A stretch of 64,000 bases of DNA from Chelydra serpentina. Lineage: Eukaryota; Chordata; Testudines; Chelydridae. Under the pieces are notes generated by a model. That model saw only the letters and a program-made list of their open reading frames with translations. It searched no databases and had not been told where the DNA came from. Numbering within the stretch: position 1 is the stretch's first letter; each line of letters begins with the position of its first letter. The position numbers were made by a program, and so were the translations under genes. Shown one piece after another: positions 55,636 through 64,000 of this stretch. The stretch covers positions 1,984,001 through 2,048,000 of the forward strand of contig JBAIAC010000057.1 in the NCBI GenBank assembly GCA_037349315.1, written 5' to 3'.

Positions 55636-55706
55636 GGCCTGAGCCACGGGCCGTTGAAGTCTGTGGAAAGACTCCCGTTGGCTCCTAGGATGCTTTGGAT
55701 CTGGAT
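55636..55706. mobile_element. Palindromic fold-back element
   Basis: GGCCTGAGCCACGGGCCGTT, GGAAAGACTCCCGTTGGCTC and GATGCTTTGGATCTGGAT. Same plan as the 45621-45690 copy. Confidence 0.7.
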
Positions 55707-55889
55707 TTAGCTGCATAAGAACAATTCTGCTGCTCTCTTCCAGTTAGCCTCCTGTGAATGAATGACCCTCACCTCCGCCTCCCGAGATCCAGAGCTGGAA
55801 CAAAGACCCCAGAATGAGCAAACGAAGTAACAGAGCCGGGAGTTTGAAAACAAAGTGATTACTACCGGGCTCCTTAAATCAAGGCACTA

Positions 55890-55960
55890 GGGCCTGACCC
55901 AAAGATCACTGACGCCAGCAGGTGTCTTTCCATTGACTCGTGGGTCTTTGGATTAGGCCA
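55890..55960. mobile_element. Palindromic fold-back element
   Basis: GGGCCTGACCCAAAGATCAC on the left, TTCCATTGACTCGTGGGTCT and TTGGATTAGGCC on the right: inverted complements with substitutions. Confidence 0.7.
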
Positions 55961-55963
55961 TAA

Positions 55964-56052
55964 AGCCCAAATCCTCAACGGGAAGGAGGTGCCTAACTCT
56001 CATGGGTTTCAGTGGAACCGCAGCACCTAAATACCTTAAAGATCTGGGCCTC
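55964..56052. mobile_element. Palindromic fold-back element
   Basis: Left AGCCCAAATCCTCAACGGGA with GAGGTGCCTAACTCTCATGG, right CAGCACCTAAATACCTTAAA with GATCTGGGCCTC. Inverted complements around a CATGGGTTTCAGTGG centre. Immediately adjacent to the previous element. Confidence 0.75.
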
Positions 56053-56505
56053 GGGGTCTTAACATGACCATGAGGTACATGCCTGCGCTGAGCATTCAGA
56101 AGGACACTGATTGAACTCTCCTGCTCCCGTGGCACCAGGCTCAGGGTTCGGGTCTCTGGCTGTTATTTGGTGGCTCCAAAGTCTTGATAAAGAATAGGGA
56201 GGGGATGTTAGAGACGATCACAGACTATTTCATGCCCAGCTCACTCTGATGTGGCGCAGCGCCAAGGCTGGCGTGAGCCTGGCGGATGCACAGGGACCAG
56301 TGTGTGCCACTGACAGATCAGCACTGAAACAACCTCCTTTGTAAATCTGAATGGAGCGTAAGGAGCTCCAGTAGACTGTCTTGGCTCGAGAGGAAAAATG
56401 CATCCTAATGACCCCAGGGTGAATTTGCCCTACTGCTTGGCAGATCATTCCCAACTCCCTGCAACACTGCTCAGTCATCAACAGGAATAGAGAAGAAGTG
56501 AGACC
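56053..56505. other. Unassigned non-coding sequence
   Basis: No repeat or exon recognised. Confidence 0.3.
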
Positions 56506-56509
56506 ATGG

Positions 56510-56880
56510 TCACAGAAAAACCGTCTGTAGTAGAACGGGGGGGGAGGATTTCATCCAAAAAAAATTTCAGCCAAAAATGCAGATTCGGTGACATCACAAC
56601 ATTCCCAAATTCATGTCGGTTTCACCAAATTGTTTGTGTCAAGGAAAAAAACACCAAGTTCCAAAAAAGTCTAAATGTTTTGATTTTTCAGATCAAAACA
56701 ACTTTTTGTCCACAATTTCTTTCCATTTTATTTTTTTTAAGTGAAGACTGGTTTTTTTAAATTTGCAATCAAAATGAAATTTTTTTCAACTCTTCGATTT
56801 GTCAAAAATTAAAAAAAAAAAAGTTTTTGGATTGACCCAAATTTTTTATTTTTTTTTTCAAATTTTAGAGCTGCCAGCAA
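56510..56880. mobile_element. AGAGCTGGT-type AT-rich TIR element, decayed
   Basis: A/T-rich with TTTTGATTTTTCAGATCAAA, TTTTTGGATTGACCCAAATT and TTTAGAGCTGCC near the right end. TTGATTGACCCAAAATGAAA at 34300 in the complete copy supports the assignment. Confidence 0.68.
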
Positions 56881-57059
56881 ACCAAAACTTTTGTTATTCG
56901 CACGGTTCTTGCGGTAAGTCAGGCTGGCCGGCAACATCACATCAGCAGGCAGGAGTTGCCTTTCCTCCACTTATTTTTACAAATCACCTGTGTCAAGCCT
57001 GAGGTAACAGTTGTAACCCAGACACACATGAATCCACTGGCATGAACATTGAGTGACTG

Positions 57060-57260
57060 CACTAGCCAATGAGCTTCTCTCTTTGCCTACACAGCAATCC
57101 GGCAGCATGGAGTGATAATCAATGACAAACAATCGCTGAGGTGATTTGGCGGCAGCTTTTACAATGCTTAATGATGTAAACTAATTGTAAATTGCAGCAA
57201 AATGGGGAACTTAATGGCACTTTAGCTCTTGAAAGGAATTTAAATACTGAAGAATTCGCT
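57060..57260. other. Candidate enhancer-like conserved block
   Basis: Contains GTGATAATCAATGACAAACA with PBX/TALE-like TGATAATC and a SOX/FOX-like ACAAACAATC, then CTTAATGATGTAAACTAATT. Repeat-free. By texture only. Confidence 0.3.
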
Positions 57261-57313
57261 AATATTTCTAACCAGCGAGGGGAGGAGGGGAAATGTGAAG
57301 GAGAACCACTGAA

Positions 57314-57339
57314 TTACACACACACACACACACACACAC
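57314..57339. repeat. CA dinucleotide microsatellite
   Basis: An uninterrupted CA run of about 13 units, followed by a second short CACACACAC run near 57347-57357. Confidence 0.97.
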
Positions 57340-57357
57340 GAATGCATGCACACACAC

Positions 57358-57828
57358 GTTTCGCTGATAATAAGGAGCCACTTTGTTATCTCGTGGACCA
57401 GTGGGCTAATAATTCTGCTGCCATTCCTGATCATTCAGACTCTAAGGATCATTCTTGTGTTATTTCATCATTTCTAGGCTCTGTCTTGCCCGGAAACCAG
57501 AACGGAGCAACATTTGGATGATTGATTCAGCAGCTCAAAATGGCTTGCGATTCTAGAAATGGGCCAAGAGTCAGGGCAACTTGCATTTGGTCAGAACAGA
57601 TTCACCTGACCCCAGTTATGACCCCCATTGATTTCTCTGTTTTGCAAACTCTTAATGGATCATTTTTGTCTCTTCCATGCAAAGTCAGCACAGAAGTCTG
57701 ATCTCCAAAAAGGAAGCATCTTGCCTTCCCGCTACGTCTATGAGGCTGCTCTTATTTATCTCTAAAATGGAGGCTTAACTGGCTTCCTGTCAGCTTTCAG
57801 ATTGACAATAACAACGTATCTTCCAACT
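57358..57828. other. Unassigned non-coding sequence
   Basis: No repeat or exon recognised. Confidence 0.3.
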
Positions 57829-58014
57829 CATTACACCAGTGGTAGTCGATTCTTTTTTGTCAAGGTCCAAATTTCTTGGTCAAGGTCCAGACTCCAGAGA
57901 AAATAATAAAAAAAATAATGATAAGTAAATAAAAAGATTTCAGGGTCCATTCAAAAGCATCTGGTGGTCCAGATTTGGCCGGGGGTCCACCTATTGACTA
58001 CCTCTGCATTAAAC
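57829..58014. mobile_element. hAT-type MITE with 8-bp TSD
   Basis: The insert 57837-58006 (170 bp) runs from CAGTGGTAGTCGATTC to TATTGACTACCTCTG, terminal inverted repeats. CATTACAC (57829-57836) and CATTAAAC (58007-58014) flank it, 7 of 8 identical. Interior words AAGGTCCAAATTTCTTGG / CTGGTGGTCCAGATTTGG also pair. No coding capacity. Confidence 0.88.
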
Positions 58015-60375
58015 CCTTTCCCTATTGATACTGAATGCTACTTCTGCTCAGACCAAGCCTTCCTGTGCTACAACAGCTACACACCTCCCGTTACCCATCA
58101 CCACAATGCATCTACTTGGTCCAAGGCGAGAAGCTGACCCAGTTGCATGCCTTGCAACATGCTCCCAAGTTTCAGATAAACATTTAAAAGTCATTGTGCT
58201 GGAGACAGGGTTAGCTAGAAAAATCAAGGAGATGGTGACTCCATCAGCTTCTAATCCTTCCTCTTCTGCCAGACCCCCGTTCTATATCTTGCTCTTGTTC
58301 TTTTCCAATTCAATCTTTTTCATTCCCCAAAAAGTCTGTGGATGCTCCAGCTTCTCAGCATTTGCAGGCTGATGATACGGCACCATCTTCCAAAGAGGGG
58401 TCTCGGTACCTCTGGAAATCAAACTCCCGGTATCTGATGTCAAGCAGGGCAAAAACTCAGGCACTCCAAAATCAGTGGCCACTGTTGAAACGTTTGGCCT
58501 TAACATCTCTGTGCCTTTTCTGAAGATGCATATATGATGATCATCATAATAATGCTTACCAACTCCACAGGAGTGCAGGGAGGGTAAATAGTCACTGTTG
58601 TGAGCATGCTTTGAGGTCCAGGAATGAAAGTCTCTAGAGAAGTGCATAGTATTATTATAAATTAGTATGTGACTCATTGCATATAATTGGCTGGAGGTTT
58701 CCTATGGGAGAATGCCACCAGGGAGGTGGACACTAGCAAGATGAGCAAGCTAGATAAGCATATTTTTCATGAAAGACATTGCACAAAGAGAAATCAGATG
58801 CACTCACATATAGAGGAAATTATTTTGAGAAAAGTACATGGCGAGATACCGCATAAACCTTTTTCTGTACTATTGACTATTAGTCCATTTCTAAAGTAAT
58901 TCGTCTCTGGTGAGTGTGTTGTTCTCCTCACTGAGGCAATGAAAGCTGGTGTTTAACAATAATATTATCTTTGCTCAAGCATCGCATAGCACACAAACCA
59001 GAGCCTGCTGCAGCCTGGCACTGTCTGATCTGCCCCTGAAGACCAAGTGCTGCCTACCACAATGGAGGGCGACCTTTGGTCTCTGCCGCCACATCCCATA
59101 TAAGAAGGACAGCATCTCCACACTCACCCCTACCACTGCTTGGGACGCGTGTGTGCGCATGGGTGTAGGTGTTTAGTATTTAGGGTGCGGCTGGATTTAT
59201 CAATGCAAATCGTTCCAGACGCCATAGCGGACACTGATAATACCGTCCTGCTATACAGTGCCATGCGGCCAGGCACATTTGTGAGTGCTTGATAAGGCAG
59301 CATGAACCCTAGAGAAAGCAGAGCAAGAGCAAAATAGAGAGCTCTGCTGATTTATTTCTTTCGTTTTGTGTAAAGCGTGTTTCTACAAATGTGTTCAGAC
59401 AATAAATGGCAAGAGGTAAACAAGAGGCAGGATTTCCCATTGGCCCAAGGCAGGAAGTAATTCAATTTAAAAATAATAATTGGAAAGCATGGAATAAATC
59501 CCACAGAGACAGTAACGCAAATGGCTCTGTCCTTCCAGGGAGCAGTGCAGCCCAGACAGACAGGAGAAGAGTCTGGGGAGCCAGACATTTACACTCTAGA
59601 TTGTGTGGTTTAATGATATTGTCACTTTGTCTTTGACTGAACTTAATCTCCTGCTCAGATGTGCCTGCTTAGCCAAATTCAGACCCATGGTTCCTGGCTA
59701 AGGTTGCTAATCTACGTTACACAATAAAAGACTGAAGATGAGACTGCCTTTTGTTACGTGTAGGTCTCCAAAGTTACTGAGTTAGCACAAATGGTTGTCC
59801 CAACCTCAAACTGTATCCCAAATATCTGGGTGTTTGTAGCTTTTTTAATTCATTTTCAGGTGCCGGAGCACTTGCTTTTTTGGGATGGTGGCTAGAAACA
59901 GAAATGTCTCGGGAAATGACTTTTCTGACCCTACTGGATGGGAAGTCCCACTGCCAAATGTCCAGTTTGATCACAGGGCTGGAGAGCCTCAGATAAGTAC
60001 CTTAATTTTGCGACATGGCTCCATTGTCCACTGCTAATCTATACACACACAGAGTGAACTCTGCAAAGTAACAGAGACCGCAAAGACCTCAGGCTGAAAT
60101 AGAGATTTTCTACTCTCAGCCCTCCTCTGATGCAGCTCGCAGAGACATGTGCATTTTAACCGAGGATGGATATTTATGAAGCTGAATGTGTGTAGCTGAC
60201 CAAAGCCAGTTTCAGGGGAACGTTAACAGATATATGCAACCTGCCATCCCACTTGACTGGAACTTTTGGCTGAGTTTTAAATGGGCTGCCACAGGCGCTT
60301 CCCAGCTCCTTGATAGGTACATGCAAATACTGACCTTTTTAAAATCCTTCTCAACCCCCTCCCCAGTGAACTGCC
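58015..60375. other. Unassigned non-coding sequence
   Basis: About 2.4 kb without a recognised gene or repeat. Scattered short frames only. Confidence 0.4.
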
Positions 60376-60379
60376 ACTG

Positions 60380-60720
60380 CTGGGAGTGAAAGGAAGAGTT
60401 GGCAGGACATGAGCCGTCTGAATATCACTCTCTTTAAACAGCTCTGAGATGTTCAGGGGCATGAAACCTTTAAGAGCTCTGAATGGCATTTTTCAACGCG
60501 CTGCCTCCCTCTCAAAAGGTCAGGTGGGAGTTAAACTGGAGGCTGCTCCTCTCTCCATCTTAATCAGCCAATGCTCTCGCTTATCAAATTCCACTCCAGT
60601 CTCCCGACTCTGATTAAACTGATTACCTCGCCTGAATAATCCCAGAGCCTCACTGAAGGAAAACCAATGACTGAAGTGAGCAGCCGGGAGTGGCAGCCAA
60701 TGGAGAAGACACGGCAATCA
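60380..60720. other. Repeat-free block, weakly conserved-looking
   Basis: Contains TCTGATTAAACTGATTACCT near 60609 and CATCTTAATCAGCCAATGCT near 60557, homeodomain/PBX-like words. No transposon signature. Low-confidence candidate only. Confidence 0.22.
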
Positions 60721-61000
60721 TGCAGTATACAAAGTGCCTTCTCTCTGGTCACCCTTATCGTCCAACAGGTGGTTAAACCCCACCCTAGCAAGGCTGCAAT
60801 GTACTTTCTTTTTCTTATGACTAAGGTTCTGCTTTGACGCGGTTGCAGCTGCCTGCTCATGAGTCACACTGAACATCTCTGCACCTCGCCTCCCCTTGCA
60901 GTTGAGAAAAGAGACTCGGAGTTTTCTCTTTCTCTTTGCACGAGAATTTTACTGCTTTTTAATTGGCCAGTCTTCAAGGAAAGAGCAACCCGAGTGTGGC
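60721..61000. other. Unassigned non-coding sequence
   Basis: No feature recognised. Confidence 0.3.
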
Positions 61001-61014
61001 GTGGCTAGAACATC

Positions 61015-61200
61015 TAGGAGGGAGTTGGAGGGGAGAGAGAGTGCAGGGCGGAGACTGGAGAGGGCTTAAAGAAAGGAGAAAAGCAAGCTGGGTAGTGGGG
61101 GCCAGAGGGAGGGTGGGTAGAAGAAGACAGAGGGAGGGAGACAGCGAGAAGAGAAAAGGAGAGGGAAGACTCAGGAGGAACACAGAGAATTTGAGGCTGT
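61015..61200 (+). repeat. GA-rich polypurine tract
   Basis: About 185 bases very rich in A and G on the + strand (for example GGAGGGGAGAGAGAGTGCAG, AGAGGGAGGGAGACAGCGAG). It could form triplex or non-B DNA. The matching minus-strand frame reads as S/L/P-rich protein, an artefact of composition. Confidence 0.85.
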
Positions 61201-62258
61201 GAAGCACAGAACAAAAAGGGATTTTTGGAGCACAGAGGCTGAGAGAATCAGGCCCTTTGTAGTCAGAGGCAGAGCTATAACGAAATGCTAGGGCAAGGTG
61301 TCTGTGTGTTATGACTATCCATTACAGCGATACACTATGGCAACAGAGCTGCCCGCTGTGGCTGTATATTACGGCTATACAGGCTAGGGATGTGCTATAT
61401 GTTACGGCTGTCTGGCTACACCCCTAAAGCTACAGAACAAACTTTCATAGGAGATTAGGGTGACTCTAGAGTCTGACCAGCGTTAGGAAATGCTGTAAAC
61501 CCTCCCTCTTTGGAAAGACCTTTCCACCACGAGAATAATACTCCCAACATGGGCACCCCTTTCAGCCCAGAAGCCCCACCAAAAACCAAAACCTTGAAAA
61601 ACCCCAAATAAATCAACCTACATAACCAAACATCAATTAATAACATCTAAAAAAAAGTTAAAGCCACCAACCCTCCCCCAAGCAGAGATTTTACCCCCGA
61701 AAGGGAGAAGAACCAGAACCTCCTTGAAGACCACTAGGGACTTCACTATTGATATTGATCTTGCATGGAAGGCGTTCAGATGTCAGGGTGATGGTCAGCA
61801 GTGTAAATTCCTGAGACAGAGACAGACAGACAGAGAGGGCCCCAGGGAAAGGGAACAGATTCATCCAACCAATGCCAATGAGTTGTGTGAAAAAGAGAAT
61901 TTGCAGATATTCTACCTGCAAATCAGAATGTTTCCTGCTGGCCTCTGCAAGCTAGGCGAGAGCTCCTGCGGGTTCCTGCACACAGACGTGTGCATACAAG
62001 AAGGCAGCTGACTGCCTCGGATCATTGCTACAGCTCTGCAAGACTCAGCGGCTTCATTTCCCAATGCATCAGGTAGCGATCTCTCTCCCCGTCATCCATC
62101 CCCTTGCACTATCACTTTACACCTGTCCCTCCCGGCTGTAGTGCTGTGCTCCTGTCCCACTCCACCGTCCACTTTTCCAAGATCTTCCAATAAAAACAAA
62201 ACCAAACATGGCTACTAATTTTTTAATTCTCACTTGTGCTTAACAGACCCCGCGGCGT
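61201..62258. other. Unassigned non-coding sequence
   Basis: Around 61310-61420 there are loosely repeated TATTACGGCTAT/TATGTTACGGCTGT words. No gene or transposon recognised. Confidence 0.35.
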
Positions 62259-63132
62259 ATTATACCCAGTGCTTCATTTGTAAGGAAAGAGGTGCTGAGG
62301 CTCAAGCAATTTTTTTACATTCATAACTGATGCAGCAAGCCCAGCAGTGCCGGGGCTCTGAACTGCCCGGCCCAGCGGTGCCGGGGCTCTGAACTGCCCG
62401 GCCCGGAGGTGCCGGGGCTCTGAACTGCCCGGCCCAGCGGTGCCGGGGCTCTGAACTGCCCGGCCCAGCGGTGCCGGGGCTCTGAACTGCCCGGCCCAGC
62501 GGTGCCGGGGCTCTGAACTGCCAGGCCCGGAGGTGCCGGGGCTCTGAACTGCCAGGCCCGGAGGTGCCGGGGCTCTGAACTGCCAGGCCCAGCGGTGCCG
62601 GGGCTCTGAACTGCCCGGCCCAGCGGTGCCGGGGCTCTGAACTGCCAGGCCCGGAGGTGCCGGGGCTCTGAACTGCCAGGCCCAGCGGTGCCGGAGCTCT
62701 GAACTGCCAGGCCCAGCGGTGCCGGGGCTCTGAACTGCCAGGCCCAGCGGTGCCAGAGCTCTGAACTGCCAGGCCCGGAGGTGCCGGGGCTCTGAACTGC
62801 CAGGCCCAGCGGTGCCGGGCTCTGAACTGCCAGTCCCAGAGGGGCCGGGGCTCTGAACTGCCAGGCCCGGAGGTGCCGGGGCTCTGAACTGCCGGGCCCA
62901 GAGGTGCCGGGGGTCTGAACTGCCGGGCCCGGAGGTGCCGGGCTCTGAACTGCCAGGCCTGGAGGTGCCGGGGCCATGAACTGCCCGGCCCAGCGGTGCC
63001 GGGGCTCTGAACTGCCCGGCCCAGCGGTGCCGGGGCTCGGAACTGCCAGGCCCAGCGGTGCCGGGGCTCTGAACTGCCAGGCCCAGCGGTGCCGGGGCTC
63101 AGCCCTGGCACAAATTAAGCACTAATTATACC
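62259..63132. mobile_element. hAT-type MITE with minisatellite-expanded interior
   Basis: The insert 62267-63124 (858 bp) starts CAGTGCTTCATTTGTAAGGA and ends CACAAATTAAGCACTA, the same termini as the 147-bp copy at 43654-43800. ATTATACC flanks both ends perfectly (62259-62266, 63125-63132). The interior, from about 62340 to 63100, is a 31-bp tandem array. No transposase. Confidence 0.93.
62340..63100 (+). repeat. 31-bp minisatellite, about 24 units
   Basis: The anchor GAACTGCC recurs 24 times from 62360 to 63071; 23 intervals sum to 711 bases, i.e. 31 per unit with two one-base deletions. Unit variants alternate between CCCAGCGGTGCCGGGG and CCCGGAGGTGCCGGGG types. It sits wholly inside the hAT-type element. 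Long minus-strand frames here are periodic by-products. Confidence 0.97.
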
Positions 63133-63194
63133 TGGTGCTTTCGCAACACTGCTTGTCCAGAGACACTGGAAGTTTACTTGATCTCAGCAACATC

Positions 63195-63365
63195 AGAGTA
63201 GGACCCCGATCCCGCAGCACATACGCATGGATTTACTTCACGCGCGGGAGTCGTCCCAGTGACTTCAATGGAATGATGCCCAATTGCACCCACTGGGAAT
63301 CTGGCCCAGTGACATCAGTGGAGCGGCTCACATGCATAAAGTGAAGCAGGGGCATGAGCCCTTGC
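63195..63365. mobile_element. Palindromic fold-back element, partial
   Basis: GTAGGACCCCGATCCCGCAG, CCCAGTGACTTCAATGGAAT and GAATCTGGCCCAGTGACATC contain the shared TGACTTCAATGG core. Ends are uncertain; possibly two overlapping copies. Confidence 0.5.
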
Positions 63366-64000
63366 AGAACCGAGGCCTCCCCGCGCAGCAGCAGGTGGAC
63401 GAGAAAAATCACAAATGGTTTGCAGATGAAGAGGATTCCGTGCAGCTGGTTTGATTCATGTCCCCTTCTGACCTTCTTTTAGCTTCCCGTCAGATGTCCT
63501 AAGCATTCAGTATCTTACATGCAGCGTGACCTCGGCATGGAGAGAGCCCACTGCTTTGCAACTGGGGTACAGTTGATGGACCAGGCACCAACACTGCGGG
63601 TAGAAATGCCCCTGTGGATCTAGCCCCAATAACACTGGGGTTCCCCAAATCTCATCTACTATTTCTTAGTGCACCTGAGTCCTTTGTCGAGTCATGTGCA
63701 CTCGACGTCAGGGTGAAGTGTCAGGCAACATGACAGAGTGACGGAGTCTCTCCATACTCGCTCCTTTCACTTCATGGGTATGTTGGCTGCAGTCCAGCAG
63801 GGGAGGGGTTAAACTTGTGGCTCTCTTTATAAGGCTAGGATCTGGCTTTCTGCTTACCCTGCTCACTCCAAGCCTGCGCTGTCCCCTGGGCATAGCTATA
63901 TGTGCTGCAAGCAGATGCCTTGCCCAGATTTCTCCTGCCTCTGCATCTCAGCTGTAGCTTGGCAGCTCTGCATTGATTTAGTGTCTCTTTCTCTCTGTCA
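63366..64000. other. Unassigned non-coding sequence
   Basis: No repeat, RNA gene or exon recognised to the end of the window. Confidence 0.35.

Noticed and set aside
62340..63100. Regularly spaced repeats that superficially resemble a CRISPR array
   Set aside because: Units are directly contiguous with no unique spacers, and the DNA is vertebrate. It is a minisatellite.
62302..63111. 269-codon (and nested 218-codon) minus-strand frames, rich in repeated QSPGTAGPGSSEPRH-like units
   Set aside because: The frames are produced by a 31-bp tandem repeat lacking stops on that strand. The period is not a multiple of three, and the array lies inside a non-autonomous transposon. Not a collagen-like or secreted protein gene.

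Overview
This window is vertebrate nuclear DNA, almost certainly from a turtle. The best single clue is a tRNA-derived SINE at 5619-5800. It has Pol III A and B boxes and a 3' tail shared with CR1 LINEs, which is the arrangement known for the tortoise Pol III/SINE. Many CR1 fragments, well-preserved MIR-type SINEs and several sauropsid non-autonomous DNA transposons point the same way. I find no host protein-coding exon, no rRNA or tRNA gene, no CRISPR array and no prokaryotic feature. Most short open frames are chance frames, and the longest ones are a CR1 reverse-transcriptase remnant, a minisatellite and one unsupported frame. The window reads as a gene desert or a very large intron.

Layout. 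1-9.4 kb: mostly unassigned sequence with MIR and CR1 scraps, a broken non-CR1 LINE reverse transcriptase (minus strand, 4.7-5.2 kb), the tRNA SINE and an L3/CR1-like LINE 3' end (8.8-9.4 kb). 9.4-13.1 kb: MIR copies, an unsupported 265-codon frame and a conserved-looking AT-rich block. 14.4-15.5 kb: a dense cluster of hairpins, including a TIR element inserted precisely into an older repeat. 19.9 kb: a compound microsatellite. 22.0-22.5 kb: homeodomain-site-rich sequence. 23-24.2 kb: GC-rich repeat-like sequence. 25.9 and 35.3 kb: two related homeodomain-site-rich blocks. 27.5-30.6 kb: a fold-back insertion with a perfect 14-bp target-site duplication (TSD), a full MIR, and a GC-rich hAT-type element with a perfect 8-bp TSD. 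31.9-33.2 kb: CR1 ORF2 pieces in the wrong order. 34-48 kb: DNA transposons (several with TSDs), CR1 and MIR copies, and a nested hAT-in-MIR. 48-58 kb: conserved-looking blocks, a putative solo LTR (54.2-55.0 kb) and AT-rich TIR elements. 58-64 kb: mostly unassigned, then a hAT-type element whose interior has grown into about 24 copies of a 31-bp minisatellite.

Nothing here works together as a gene system. Two things stand out. The first is the quality of the mobile-element structure: perfect TSDs, nested insertions that give relative ages, a short and a minisatellite-expanded copy of the same element 19 kb apart, and a recurring set of palindromic fold-back elements. The second is a scatter of TAATTA-, octamer-, MEIS- and SOX-like sites in repeat-free blocks. 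These would fit long-range enhancers of a developmental gene outside the window, but this is inference. Class assignments for repeats come from recognition of terminal sequences and TSD lengths, not from a database search.
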